This document shows positions 1-9,206 of a DNA stretch of 64,000 bases, one piece after another (within the stretch, counting starts at the first letter, position 1; the number at the start of each line of letters is the position of its first letter). The stretch is taken from assembly GCF_027484205.1 (NCBI RefSeq), contig NZ_JAIXUB010000011.1, positions 1 to 64,000 on the forward strand, in the 5' to 3' direction. Origin of the DNA: Flavobacterium sp. Its GTDB lineage: Bacteria; Bacteroidota; Bacteroidia; Flavobacteriales; Flavobacteriaceae. The position numbers and the translations under genes are program-made. The notes under the pieces were generated by a model, which did not search any database, was not told the DNA's origin, and saw only the letters and a list, made by a program, of their open reading frames with translations.

Positions 1-24
1 ATAAACTTCTCGCCTAGCTTAAAC

Positions 25-51
25 AAAAAATCCCAACTGAAAAAGTTGAGA
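25..51 (-). terminator. Duplicate copy of the tRNA-Gln terminator
   Basis: Same hairpin as the one at 115-141, in the left repeat copy: CAACT/AGTTG core stem followed on the minus strand by a run of T. No complete gene lies upstream of it except by read-through from the intact tRNA. Confidence 0.5.
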
Positions 52-75
52 TTTATTTGTTGGTCTACTAGGACT

Positions 76-91
76 TCCCGAAGTATCGGGA
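76..91. repeat. Short palindromic interspersed repeat (TCCCGA-n4-TCGGGA)
   Basis: A perfect 6-bp inverted repeat TCCCGA/TCGGGA with a 4-nt centre sits exactly between the two copies of the tRNA-derived duplication. The same element recurs at 16428, 24940 and 51468 and, in imperfect form, at 43598, so it belongs to a dispersed family in this genome. Confidence 0.8.
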
Positions 92-114
92 TAAACTTCT
101 CGCCTAGCTTAAAC

Positions 115-141
115 AAAAAATCCCAACTGAAAAAGTTGAGA
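115..141 (-). terminator. Intrinsic terminator of tRNA-Gln
   Basis: Read on the minus strand, a CAACT/AGTTG hairpin (extendable by two more pairs around one mismatch) is followed by six T. It lies 9 nt after the tRNA discriminator base. Confidence 0.65.
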
Positions 142-149
142 TTTATTTG

Positions 150-220
150 TTGGTCTACTAGGACTCGAACCTAGAAAGACTGCACCAAAAACAGTTGTGT
201 TACCATTACACCATAGACCA
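150..220 (-). tRNA. tRNA-Gln(TTG)
   Basis: Read on the minus strand, a 7-bp acceptor stem TGGTCTA/TAGACCA closes a cloverleaf with a GGTTCGAGTCC T-arm. The anticodon arm is ACTGT/GCAGT with a 7-nt loop TTTTGGT, giving anticodon TTG (Gln). CCA is not encoded after the discriminator A. The terminal 15 nt are duplicated at 61-75. From 221 to 457 no further gene is visible. Confidence 0.95.
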
Positions 221-457
221 ATAAGTGCTGAATGCGGGTGCAAATTTAATACAAATTTTATTTAAAGCAAATATTTTATTGATTTTTTGCGGAAAAACAA
301 CACAATACTTGATTATAAACCTCTAATTCATTAATTACATTCTACTTACAATTCAAGAAAAAAATACCTTCGAAAGTTAATCGTAGGTTAAAGCATCATT
401 TTTAGGTTATTTAATGAATAAATCCTCTTATTTTTGAACTTCGGTTTTACATCTTAT

Positions 458-1813
458 ATGAAACAACGAATTAACATCCTAATTTCTTTATCAGCTTTAG
501 TTTTAGTTGTACTGTTTGTTATGCAATTGTATTTGGTAAAAACAACTTACGATTATAAAGTAGCTCAATTTAGAATTGAAGTTAAAGAAAAATTAAGCAA
601 AATAACTAACGATTACAGTGATGTTGACAGCACTTTGTTTCACAAAAAAGATTTTTTATACAAAGAATTAGCAGAAAATTATCTGATTGACAAGAATTAT
701 CGTTCGCAAGTAAAAAAACAATTATTAGAAAATCATTTTAGAAAACAATTAACTGAAAAATTGCAAAAAGAATTTGACAAGGAATTCCCTAATCATGAAA
801 TAGATTTTGCGATTATCTTAAATAAATTTGTCATTTATAATAATGTAAAAAAAGTAGATACGCTTTTTGCTGAAAAACCATTTATAGAAAACAAAATGTA
901 TGGCAATTTAGCTTCATTAGATGATGCCTTTTTAATTAGAAACTATGTTGGAACAACAAGTTCAAACGGACTAAAATCTAATTACAAGTTACTAACCGAG
1001 GACAGTTTGTATGTATCTGTAAAAAATTGGGAGTTAATTGTTTTAAAACGAATGTCATTAATTTTGATTTTAGCATTTGCCTCCATTCTAACGTTAATAA
1101 TTATATTTGTAATAACGATTAAATCACTCATCAAACAAAAGAAAATAAGTGACATCAAAACCGATTTCATTAACAATATCACCCACGAATTAAAAACTCC
1201 TTTAACTACATTATCCGTTTCAACAAAAATATTGGAGCGCAAAGAAGTTAAAGAAAATGAGATACTTTACAATCAATTAATTCAAACTATAAATCGTCAA
1301 AACGAACGTTTACAAAGTTTAATTGACCAGGTAATGAATAATTCTTTAGGATTTGAAGAAATTGAATTGAATAAGGAAAAAATCAAAGCTAATGAATTTA
1401 TAAAAACCATAATTGCCGATTTTAAAGTGGCACATCCATCCATTGGAATTCAAATTGATTTTCATCAAGAAACACAGTTAAATTTAGATGCATTTCATCT
1501 TACAACTGCCATTACTAATGTATTGGAAAACGCTGTAAAATATGGAGCTAAAACAATTTTTATAAGTACACATTTACAAGACAACGAATTTAAAATTAGT
1601 ATTAAAGATGATGGCATTGGAATTGCAAAAAACAAACAATCATTACTTTTTGACAAATTTTATAGAGTAGAACAAGGAAATATTCACAATGCAAAAGGAT
1701 TAGGATTAGGACTTTATTATGTTGACCAAATTATAAAAGCTCACAAAGGCACTATTAAATTAGTGAGTGATTTAGGAAAAGGAACGCAATTTATTTTATC
1801 TATTCCATCTTGA
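458..1813 (+). CDS. Membrane sensor histidine kinase (HisKA/HATPase)
   Basis: Classical sensor kinase that autophosphorylates and passes phosphate to the next gene's product. Two membrane segments (about residues 5-27 and 199-222) bracket a sensing domain of about 170 residues outside the cytoplasm. There is no clear HAMP domain. Then come the H-box ITHELKTPL (His243), N-box NVLENAVKYG (about 357), G1 DDGIGIAK, F-box and G2 GLGLGL (about 415). I chose ATG 458 over the in-frame TTG at 434 because the first membrane helix follows at once. The response regulator starts 4 nt after the stop. The pair resembles the RprX/RprY type of Bacteroidetes; its signal is not evident. Confidence 0.9.
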   Translation: MKQRINILISLSALVLVVLFVMQLYLVKTTYDYKVAQFRIEVKEKLSKITNDYSDVDSTLFHKKDFLYKELAENYLIDKNYRSQVKKQLLENHFRKQLTEKLQKEFDKEFPNHEIDFAIILNKFVIYNNVKKVDTLFAEKPFIENKMYGNLASLDDAFLIRNYVGTTSSNGLKSNYKLLTEDSLYVSVKNWELIVLKRMSLILILAFASILTLIIIFVITIKSLIKQKKISDIKTDFINNITHELKTPLTTLSVSTKILERKEVKENEILYNQLIQTINRQNERLQSLIDQVMNNSLGFEEIELNKEKIKANEFIKTIIADFKVAHPSIGIQIDFHQETQLNLDAFHLTTAITNVLENAVKYGAKTIFISTHLQDNEFKISIKDDGIGIAKNKQSLLFDKFYRVEQGNIHNAKGLGLGLYYVDQIIKAHKGTIKLVSDLGKGTQFILSIPS

Positions 1814-1817
1814 GTTT

Positions 1818-2501
1818 ATGAAAAAACTACTTTTAGCTGAAGACGATTTCGATCTTTCTAATGTTTTAATTCAATACTTGCAATTGCATAATTTTGAAGT
1901 AATTTGGGCAGAAAATGGCAGAAAAGCATTAGAATTATTTCAAAAAAACACCTTTGATATTTGTATTTTAGATGTAATGATGCCAGAAATGGATGGGTTT
2001 ACCTTAGCTGAAGAACTTTTAAAAATAAATCCAGAAACACCATTCATTTTTTTAACCGCAAAACAATTAAAAGAGGATAAAATTAAAGGATTACAACTTG
2101 GAGCCGACGATTATATTGTAAAACCATTTGAAGTTGAGGAACTAATATTACGTTTGAACAATATTTTAAAAAGAAGCGAATCTAATTTAAAAGTATCTTT
2201 TCAAGAAATTACTATTGGAAAATATCTTTTTGACACTAAAAGATTGTGTTTAAAAATAGACGATAAAACCCAGCAATTGACTGAAAAAGAAGCATCATTA
2301 ATTCAATTCTTATATCAACATAAAAATCAAATTGTTAAACGAGAAACTATTTTAAAAGCCGTTTGGAAAACAGATGATTATTTTTCGGGAAGAAGCATGG
2401 ATGTTTTTATCACAAAAATTAGAAAATATTTTAATGATGATGCCAACATATCCATTGAAAGCACTCGTTTTATAGGATTAGAATTTAAAATAAAAGAATA
2501 A
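1818..2501 (+). CDS. OmpR-family response regulator
   Basis: DNA-binding partner of the kinase just upstream. The receiver domain (1-120) has the acidic pair Asp9/Asp10, phospho-acceptor Asp52 in LDVMMPEMDG, Thr80 and Lys102 in the YIVKPF motif. The C-terminal half (about 130-227) is a winged helix of OmpR/PhoB type ending in a β-hairpin (STRFIGLEFKI). The length of 227 aa is normal for the family. Gene order and 4-nt spacing indicate one transcript with the kinase. Target genes cannot be deduced from the sequence. Confidence 0.92.
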   Translation: MKKLLLAEDDFDLSNVLIQYLQLHNFEVIWAENGRKALELFQKNTFDICILDVMMPEMDGFTLAEELLKINPETPFIFLTAKQLKEDKIKGLQLGADDYIVKPFEVEELILRLNNILKRSESNLKVSFQEITIGKYLFDTKRLCLKIDDKTQQLTEKEASLIQFLYQHKNQIVKRETILKAVWKTDDYFSGRSMDVFITKIRKYFNDDANISIESTRFIGLEFKIKE

Positions 2502-2614
2502 TTAACATCAAACTTTTAGTAAGCAATAATTTATAAAAATTTTATCAAGTTCTGTTTATGTGGATTCGATAAAAAAATAGTTTCTTTGCAACTGAAATAA
2601 TTTCATACCTTTTT

Positions 2615-5600
2615 ATGACAACATTTAATTTTAATAAGTGGAATACAATCCTAGGATGGGTTGCTTTTACTGTAGCTTTAGTAACTTTTACTTTAACGGT
2701 AGAACCAACAATGAGTTTTTGGGATTGTGGAGAATATATTGCAACATCTGCTAAATTAATGGTTGGACATCCACCAGGTGCGCCGTTGTATCAAATGATG
2801 GGAGCCTTTTTTGCAATGTTTGCAAGTAATAATGAAAATGTGGCTTTCATGGTTAATATGATGTCTGTTTTTTCTAGTGCTTTCACCATATTATTTATGT
2901 TTTGGTCGTCAACGATTTTATTAAAAAAAATAATTTCTTCATATACTGAGTTAGACAAAAACAACTATGTAGTAATTTTAGGAAGTTCGTTTGTTGGCGC
3001 TTTGGCTTTTACTTTTTCGGATAGTTTTTGGTACAACGCTGTTGAAGCCGAAGTTTATGCTATGGCAACTTTATTGATTGCATTACTATTTTGGCTTGGT
3101 TTACGATGGGAACAAGATATGAATACGCCACGAGGAAACCGTTGGTTGGTTTTAATTTCTCTAGTTGTAGGTTTATCATTTGGTGTTCACTTTATGGCAT
3201 TGCTTACCATTCCGTCCATTGGATTTTTATATTTCTTCAAGAATTATCAAAAAGTTACTGTTAAAAACTTCATTTTTGCTAATATTATAATTGTTGCAGT
3301 TCTATTATTTATATTCAAATTATTACTTCCTTATACCTTAGCATTCTTTGGAAAAACTGAAATTTTCATGGTTAATTCACTTGGATTACCATTCGATTCA
3401 GGAAGTATTTTTGCATTATTATTAATCATTGCGGTTTTCTATTTTGGATTAAAATATACAAAGAAAAAAGAGCAATCTTTTTACAATACTATTTTGTTGT
3501 GTGTATTATTCGTTTTAATTGGTTTCTCAACTTGGATGATGTTACCAATTCGTGCCAATGCAAACACGCCAATTAATGAAAACAAACCGTCTGATGCTGC
3601 CGAAGTTTTAGCTTATTATAATAGAGAACAATATGGCGTAAATCCTTTATTTTACGGCCCACAATATACAGACACTTTCGCAGGTTTAGATCCAGATAAT
3701 CCTTATTTAGATAAAGCGCCTAACTATGAAAGAAACTATCAAACAGGCAAATATGAAATTGTAAACAACTACAAAAATGCCGAGCAAAATACAGATGATG
3801 CTCACAAAGCAATTTTACCAAGGATGTGGAGTACTGAGCACGTTGAAAACTACATTCATTTTTCTAGCCCGCCAAAATTTACTATAAATCCTGACTATTC
3901 TGAAGAAAAAGAATTAGTTGATATTGTTGCTGAATTTAGAAATGCTTATGCCTCAAATAAAATTGATACTGATGGTTATGTTGCGTTCTTGAAAGCATAT
4001 GGTGATTATTTAATCATTGAAAAACCATCAACTTTTGATAACATCCGTTATATGGTTGAATATCAATTTGGATACATGTACGGAAGATATTTGCTGTGGA
4101 ATTTCGTAGGAAGACAAAGCGATAATCAAGGAAAATATGATAATCTAGATGGAAATTGGTTAAGTGGAATTAATTTTATTGATGAATTGCATTTAGGTTC
4201 ACAAAAAGATTTACCGTCAGATGTTGTAAATAACAAAGGTAGAAATGTATATTATTTTTTACCATTCATCATTGGATTAATAGGTTTGATGTATCATGCT
4301 CAAAGAGATAGAAAAAGTTTTTATGTTCTTCTTGCCTTATTTTTATTTACAGGATTAGCATTAAAAATTTATCTAAACGAACGTCCATTTGAACCACGCG
4401 AAAGAGATTATGCTTTGGTAGGATCGTTTTACGTTTTTGCAATATGGATTGGATTTGGAGTTTATGCAATTTACGAAATCATAAAAGAAAAATTAGCTTC
4501 AAAGATTGCCGCGCCTTTAACTATTGCAGCTACACTTTTAGCAGCGCCGGTTTTAATGGCAACTCAAAATTGGGATGACCATGATCGTTCTAATAAATAT
4601 ACAGCAATTGCAATGGCAAAAGCTTACTTAGAATCATGTGAACCAAATGCCATTTTATATACTATAGGTGACAATGATACTTTCCCATTATGGTATGCTC
4701 AAGAAATTGAAGGAGTTCGTCCTGATATTAAAATTTGTTGTACAAGTTTGTTGATGACTGATTGGTATATTGATCAAATGAAAATGAAAACATATACTTC
4801 AAAAGGACTTCCAATATCTTTTAATCACAATCAATATGTTGACGGAACCAGAGATTATATAGTATTTAGTGAACAAGCAAAAGATTCAAGATGGAATTTA
4901 AAAGATTTTGTTGAGTTTGCAAAAAGTGAAGACGAAAGAACTTTAGTAGAAATGCAAAGTGGGCAAAAAGTACATTTCTTCCCAACAAATAAAGTTAGAA
5001 TTCCTGTTGATAAAAATGCTGTTATTAAGAACAAAGTGGTGAATTCTAAATATTATGATTCTATTGTTCCTTATATCGATATCGAAATTAAAGGAAGTGC
5101 TTTGTATAAAAACCGATTGATAATGCTTGATATCCTAAACAACAACAATTGGAAACGACCTATCTATTTTAGTCCTGGAAGTTTTGCAGATGATGACTAT
5201 TTATGGATGAAAGATTATCTTCAATTAGATGGAATGGTTTATAAATTAGTTCCAATAAAAACAAAGACTTTAGAAGAAAATTATCCTGATATGGGACAAA
5301 TTGATGCGGATAAAATGTATAATTTAGTTCAAAAATGGACTTGGGGTAATGGTGACAAGACAACTATTTATCATGATCCAGAAACTAGAAAAAACAGTAT
5401 TTCCACACGAACAAACCTTTCTAGATTAATGTATGAATTAATCAAAGAAGGAAAAATTGCAAAAGCAAAAAATATAATTGAAATGGGTGTAACTAAATTT
5501 CCATTAGATTATTATGGATATTATTCAACTGTTGAGCCTTTTGCTGATGGATATTACAAAGTTGGAGAAACTCAAAAAGCTAGAGATTTACTAACTAAAT

Positions 5601-5818
5601 TGATAAATAAATATAAAGAAAATCTAAAATATTACAGCACTTTAAAAGCCGTTGAACAAAGCGATATTGGTACAGATATCGTTACGGATATTGAACGTTA
5701 TAGAAGTTTGTTAGAAGTAATGAAAAAGAACAATGATGTTGCTTTTTATAATAAATGTAAAGTAGAATTCAACAGTTTCAATCAACGATTCCAGCAATTT
5801 GAACGTGATATGGAATAG
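2615..5818 (+). CDS. GT117-family (DUF2723) membrane glycosyltransferase
   Basis: Large inner-membrane protein of 1067 aa. The N-terminus (about 10-60) has the family signature FWDCGEYIATSAKLMVGHPP, matching DUF2723/GT117, the family of TMEM260-like protein O-mannosyltransferases. About ten hydrophobic segments lie between residues 10 and 650. A soluble C-terminal region (about 680-1067) contains YTIGDNDTFPLWYAQE and ends in TPR-like helices. The acidic FWDCGE site fits a GT-C catalytic loop. A weak -7-like TTTCTTTG sits at 2581-2588 and a terminator follows at 5839. Donor sugar and acceptor are unknown; a role in protein or envelope glycosylation is inferred from the family. Confidence 0.85.
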   Translation: MTTFNFNKWNTILGWVAFTVALVTFTLTVEPTMSFWDCGEYIATSAKLMVGHPPGAPLYQMMGAFFAMFASNNENVAFMVNMMSVFSSAFTILFMFWSSTILLKKIISSYTELDKNNYVVILGSSFVGALAFTFSDSFWYNAVEAEVYAMATLLIALLFWLGLRWEQDMNTPRGNRWLVLISLVVGLSFGVHFMALLTIPSIGFLYFFKNYQKVTVKNFIFANIIIVAVLLFIFKLLLPYTLAFFGKTEIFMVNSLGLPFDSGSIFALLLIIAVFYFGLKYTKKKEQSFYNTILLCVLFVLIGFSTWMMLPIRANANTPINENKPSDAAEVLAYYNREQYGVNPLFYGPQYTDTFAGLDPDNPYLDKAPNYERNYQTGKYEIVNNYKNAEQNTDDAHKAILPRMWSTEHVENYIHFSSPPKFTINPDYSEEKELVDIVAEFRNAYASNKIDTDGYVAFLKAYGDYLIIEKPSTFDNIRYMVEYQFGYMYGRYLLWNFVGRQSDNQGKYDNLDGNWLSGINFIDELHLGSQKDLPSDVVNNKGRNVYYFLPFIIGLIGLMYHAQRDRKSFYVLLALFLFTGLALKIYLNERPFEPRERDYALVGSFYVFAIWIGFGVYAIYEIIKEKLASKIAAPLTIAATLLAAPVLMATQNWDDHDRSNKYTAIAMAKAYLESCEPNAILYTIGDNDTFPLWYAQEIEGVRPDIKICCTSLLMTDWYIDQMKMKTYTSKGLPISFNHNQYVDGTRDYIVFSEQAKDSRWNLKDFVEFAKSEDERTLVEMQSGQKVHFFPTNKVRIPVDKNAVIKNKVVNSKYYDSIVPYIDIEIKGSALYKNRLIMLDILNNNNWKRPIYFSPGSFADDDYLWMKDYLQLDGMVYKLVPIKTKTLEENYPDMGQIDADKMYNLVQKWTWGNGDKTTIYHDPETRKNSISTRTNLSRLMYELIKEGKIAKAKNIIEMGVTKFPLDYYGYYSTVEPFADGYYKVGETQKARDLLTKLINKYKENLKYYSTLKAVEQSDIGTDIVTDIERYRSLLEVMKKNNDVAFYNKCKVEFNSFNQRFQQFERDME

Positions 5819-5838
5819 TTGAGATAGTATAAAATAAC

Positions 5839-5875
5839 AAAGTGTCGATAGAGTAATTTATCGGCACTTTTTATT
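5839..5875 (+). terminator. Terminator after the GT117 gene
   Basis: Stem AAGTGtCGATA / TATCGgCACTT with an 8-9-nt loop, followed by a T-rich run. It lies 20 nt after the GT117 stop and just upstream of the deacetylase gene. Confidence 0.75.
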
Positions 5876-5887
5876 TACATTTGAAAT

Positions 5888-6520
5888 ATGATTTGGGTAA
5901 AAGCACATTGGATTATTAAAAAACTATTTTCAAACTATGTTTGGGAAATTCCTAACAATGAAAATAAAGTTTATCTTACTTTTGACGATGGTCCAACGCC
6001 AGATATTACAGAATGGACACTAAATCAACTAAAAGAATATAACGCCAAAGCAACCTTTTTTTGCATTGGTGATAACGTTAGAAAATATCCAGAAATTTTT
6101 GAGAAAGTAGTCAACGAAAAACATTCCATAGGAAATCACACTTTCAATCATTTAAACGGCTGGAAAACTTCTACTTCAGAATACATTGAAAACGCAAATC
6201 GTTGTGATAAAGAAACTCAAAACTCGAAACTCGAAACTCGAAACCTATTTCGTCCGCCTTACGGCAAAATAAAACCATCACAATCAAAAATCCTTAGAAA
6301 GCTTGGATACAAAATAATTATGTGGGACATCATTTCTTACGATTTTGATGCTACAATTTCTAAAGAACAGTGTTTAGAAAATGTTTTAAAAAATGTAAAA
6401 TCAGGAAGTATTATCGTTTTTCACGATAGCAAAAAAGCATTTTCGAACTTGGAATACACATTACCAAGAACGTTGAAATTCTTAAAAGAAAAAGGATTTA
6501 TTTTTGAAAAAATTGATTAA
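5888..6520 (+). CDS. Polysaccharide deacetylase family protein (NodB domain)
   Basis: Metal-dependent carbohydrate deacetylase, CE4 family. The NodB motifs are all present: TFDDG (31-35, catalytic Asp and metal Asp), HTFNH (His84 and His88, metal ligands), RPPYG, and a late IIVFHD motif. There is no cleavable signal peptide; the first residues are only moderately hydrophobic. At 210 aa this is a bare catalytic domain. A tandem repeat of ctcgaaa units is translated in frame just before RPPYG (KETQNSKLETRN), in a surface-loop position. The gene ends convergently with the thioredoxin gene; the stops overlap by 4 nt. The substrate is unknown. Confidence 0.88.
   Translation: MIWVKAHWIIKKLFSNYVWEIPNNENKVYLTFDDGPTPDITEWTLNQLKEYNAKATFFCIGDNVRKYPEIFEKVVNEKHSIGNHTFNHLNGWKTSTSEYIENANRCDKETQNSKLETRNLFRPPYGKIKPSQSKILRKLGYKIIMWDIISYDFDATISKEQCLENVLKNVKSGSIIVFHDSKKAFSNLEYTLPRTLKFLKEKGFIFEKID
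6212..6244. repeat. In-frame tandem (CTCGAAA)n repeat inside the deacetylase gene
   Basis: Four consecutive 7-8-bp units related to ctcgaaa, the first degenerate. They encode a hydrophilic insert (about residues 109-119) between the metal-binding His pair and the RPPYG motif. Comparable word-like tandem repeats occur in intergenic DNA elsewhere in the window. Confidence 0.8.
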
Positions 6521-6813
6521 ACCTGTTCCTGAACCAAGCCAATTATAGTATTAGCATCTAATTCACCAGATTGTCTCCACACCATTTGACCTTCTTTGTA
6601 AATCATAAGCGTTGGTAAACCTTTAATTCGAAGTGCTTCGGCTAATTCTTGGTTTTTATCCACATCAATTTTAATCACTTTTGCTCTATCACCAAGTGCA
6701 GCCGCAACATCTCTAATAACAGGATGCATTGACACTGACGATTCGTTCCACTCTGTGTAAAAGTCAATTAACACAGGAACTTGAGCATTTATAAGTTCGC
6801 CAAATTTTGACAT
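6517..6813 (-). CDS. Thioredoxin-fold protein lacking both active-site cysteines
   Basis: 98-aa thioredoxin-like protein. The β-strand before the active site (VLIDFYTEW) and the cis-proline loop (KGLPTLMIYKEG) are conserved, but the usual WCGPC is WNESS at residues 22-26, so it cannot do disulfide chemistry. The sequence contains no cysteine at all. It more likely acts as a binding or scaffold protein or a thioredoxin-like chaperone. It has no signal peptide, so it is cytoplasmic. It is transcribed toward the deacetylase gene. The metallophosphoesterase gene lies 73 nt upstream on the same strand and may share its transcript. Confidence 0.85.
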   Translation of the reverse strand: MSKFGELINAQVPVLIDFYTEWNESSVSMHPVIRDVAAALGDRAKVIKIDVDKNQELAEALRIKGLPTLMIYKEGQMVWRQSGELDANTIIGLVQEQV

Positions 6814-6886
6814 AAAACCTAAATATTTATATATTCTTTTCTAAAAAAGAAAGTATTAGTAATACAAATGTAGCATTTTTAACTAA

Positions 6887-8137
6887 TTATACTACATTTT
6901 TACCTTTTTTTAGTTCAATAACTGTAATTTCTGGCATAATTCCTACTCTTCCAGGATATGCATGAAAGCCAAAACCTCTATTTACATAAATATATTTACC
7001 TACGTTTTCATATAAACCAGCCCATTGTTTGTAAACATATTCTACTGGACTCCATTTTATAATTCCCGGAATTTCTATTCCAAACTGAAATCCGTGTGTA
7101 TGACCAGAAAGCGTCAAATGAAAATGTTTTGGATGTTCTTTAACCTCAGCATCCCAATGACTTGGATCATGGCTCATTAAAATTTTAAAATCTTCTTTAC
7201 TCAAATTTTCAGAAGCTTTATTCAAATCACCAACTTTTTTAAATTTTACACCCCAATTTTCAACACCAACCAAAGCAATTTCGTCATTCCCTTTTTTGAT
7301 TTTTGTGTTTTCATTCAACATCAATTTGAAATCTATTTGTTGATGTAAATCTTTAATATCTTCAAAATTTTTATTTTTTGCTTCTTCCGATTTCCATTCT
7401 ACATATTCGCCATAGTCATGATTTCCTAAAATAGAATATTTCCCAAATTCATGATTCTTAATCTTTTTGAAAGTATCAATCCATGGATGCATTTCAGTTG
7501 CATGAGTATTCACAATATCTCCTGTAAATAATAATAAATCAGATTCTTGCTGATTAATTAAATCAACTGCATAACTTATTTTTTCTGGGTTGTCAAAACT
7601 ACCGCTGTGTATATCTGATATTTGAGTGATTTTAAAACCATCAAAAGCATCAGGTAAATCATCAAAAAACAAAGTTTGTCTTAATACTTTATAATTATAT
7701 TTACCTATAGTCATTCCATATATCAATGATAAAAATGGAACTGCGGCAATTCCGAGCGCAACTTGGCTTACAAACTTTCTTCTTTCTGGTAAAAAAGTAT
7801 CATTATCATAATTTGCGAAATAATTTTTTGTTCCAATCATCAATCGTAAAATGTCTTCAAGCAACATTATAAAAGTGATTAACAGCTTAGGAACTAAAAC
7901 CAACAACAAAACACCAATTGTCATCATGAACAAAGGTGTTTGTCCTACACTTCTATCAAATTTAGAAAACCCATAAAAGATAAAAGCAACAGCAGCTACA
8001 GAAATTACTATATAGGAAAGCTGAACCCATCTAACTTTAGTAAATGTTTTTACAGCTTGAAAAGCATAAATTTCAATGATTGCAATAATCACAAAAAGGA
8101 TAATCCAACGTGCAGACATTCTATATTTTTTTTGCAA
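6887..8137 (-). CDS. Membrane-anchored metallophosphoesterase
   Basis: Calcineurin-like phosphoesterase of 416 aa. Three to four hydrophobic helices fill residues 8-145. The soluble phosphoesterase domain carries the metal motifs in order: QISDIHSG, FTGDIVN, LGNHDYGEY, SHDPSHW and SGHTHGFQFG, all with the expected Asp, His and Asn ligands. The domain follows a Tat/TM-like segment, so it may face the periplasm. This architecture is common for YkuE/YaeI-like enzymes, some of which cleave UDP-sugars or phospholipids; the substrate here is unknown. Confidence 0.87.
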   Translation of the reverse strand: MQKKYRMSARWIILFVIIAIIEIYAFQAVKTFTKVRWVQLSYIVISVAAVAFIFYGFSKFDRSVGQTPLFMMTIGVLLLVLVPKLLITFIMLLEDILRLMIGTKNYFANYDNDTFLPERRKFVSQVALGIAAVPFLSLIYGMTIGKYNYKVLRQTLFFDDLPDAFDGFKITQISDIHSGSFDNPEKISYAVDLINQQESDLLLFTGDIVNTHATEMHPWIDTFKKIKNHEFGKYSILGNHDYGEYVEWKSEEAKNKNFEDIKDLHQQIDFKLMLNENTKIKKGNDEIALVGVENWGVKFKKVGDLNKASENLSKEDFKILMSHDPSHWDAEVKEHPKHFHLTLSGHTHGFQFGIEIPGIIKWSPVEYVYKQWAGLYENVGKYIYVNRGFGFHAYPGRVGIMPEITVIELKKGKNVV

Positions 8138-8214
8138 ATTAACAAAGAAAGTAAAGACGAAATCAATTCATTATAAAAATTTTAACTACAGTTAACATTA
8201 TGTAATTAATTGTA

Positions 8215-8283
8215 CATTTCATGAAAAATAAGCATCGTTTCATAAAAGTTCAGAATTAAAACAAAAAAGTTACAACATTTTTG
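8215..8283 (+). promoter_or_regulatory. Direct-repeat operator plus -7 element of the secreted-protein gene at 8309
   Basis: Two copies of TTTCAT start at 8217 and 8238, 21 bp apart (two helical turns). They lie in the frame CATTTCATGAAAA and GTTTCATAAAA. A -7-like CATTTTTG begins at 8276, 38 bp after the start of the second repeat, and no TTG is found at -33. The same layout, base for base in spacing, precedes the gene at 9476. LytTR regulators are known to bind two direct repeats about two turns apart, and a LytTR gene lies in this cluster, so an activator site is inferred. Confidence 0.5.
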
Positions 8284-8308
8284 CATCATAACTTTTAAAA
8301 CTAAATTT

Positions 8309-9205
8309 ATGAAAACAAAATTACACTTATTCTATTTTACATTATTTCTAACATTCTGTATACAGGGATTTTCTGCACCAATTATTTCAAATGTTTCAGT
8401 TTCAAACATTACTGCAACTTCAGCAAGAATTAATTTTTCTGTTAATGCACAAAATAGTACTACCAATGCATTTGTTCAGTACAATACTACGCCAACGATG
8501 ACAGGTTTTAACCAAGTTGGGCCAATTAATGGAAATACACCTACACCTCTGTTTTATGATATCACCAGCTTAACTCCAAACACATTATACTATTATGCAA
8601 TTGATGCTTACGATGCTTCAAATCAAGCAGCTGTAACAATTACTGGTAGTTTTACCTCAGGAGGAACTCCACCAAGTACAACAAATGCAGTTGTTTCTAA
8701 CATTACTACAACATCTGCGCAAATTGATTTTCAGGTGAATACATTTGGAATTCAAAGCACAATAGCTGTTGATTATGGATTAAGTCCAACCACTTTTTAT
8801 TCTTACAATGGAATTGCAAATACTACTACAAATACACCAACACCATTTACTTTCAATTTCACGAGTTTAACTCCAAATACAACTTACTATTATAGTGTTG
8901 GAGGATATTCGCCAACACTTAATGGAAATAGAATATTAGGAAGTTTCACAACTTCTGCGTTGGGCTTAGCTGATAATGAACAGAAAGTTAAATTTAATAT
9001 ATATCCAAATCCAACGTCAGATAATTTCACAATTGAAATAGATTCAAATATAAAATCAGTCGAAATTTATTCTTTGCAAGGTCACAAAGTAATGACTTCT
9101 ACTTCTAAAAATATAGATATTTCTAATTTATCTAAAGGCATTTATTTAGTTCAAATTGAAGATGAAAACAATAACAGAAGTACTCAAAAATTAATTGTTA
9201 AATAG
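8309..9205 (+). CDS. T9SS-sorted secreted protein with two fibronectin-III-like domains
   Basis: 298-aa extracellular protein. The signal peptide covers residues 1-23 (cleavage near GFSA). Two related β-sandwich repeats follow, each starting SNITxTSAxI and ending SLTPNTxYYY (about 25-110 and 118-210). The C-terminus is a type A T9SS sorting domain starting at IYPNPTSDNF and ending KLIVK, which directs export through the type IX machinery and surface attachment or release. The sorting domain is nearly identical to that of the protein at 9476. Control by the operator upstream and the LytTR system at 11485-15165 is inferred. The ligand is unknown. Confidence 0.88.
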   Translation: MKTKLHLFYFTLFLTFCIQGFSAPIISNVSVSNITATSARINFSVNAQNSTTNAFVQYNTTPTMTGFNQVGPINGNTPTPLFYDITSLTPNTLYYYAIDAYDASNQAAVTITGSFTSGGTPPSTTNAVVSNITTTSAQIDFQVNTFGIQSTIAVDYGLSPTTFYSYNGIANTTTNTPTPFTFNFTSLTPNTTYYYSVGGYSPTLNGNRILGSFTTSALGLADNEQKVKFNIYPNPTSDNFTIEIDSNIKSVEIYSLQGHKVMTSTSKNIDISNLSKGIYLVQIEDENNNRSTQKLIVK

Positions 9206-9206
9206 T

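Larger units (their letters stand above)
1..165. repeat. 75-bp direct duplication of the tRNA-Gln 3' end and terminator
   Basis: Bases 1-75 and 91-165 are identical. Each copy holds a minus-strand terminator hairpin and the last 15 nt of the tRNA-Gln gene; only the right copy continues into a complete tRNA. A 15-nt spacer (76-90) carries the palindrome listed separately. The unit may extend left of the window, so its true length is unknown. It could be a real tandem duplication or an assembly artefact near the window edge. Confidence 0.9.
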
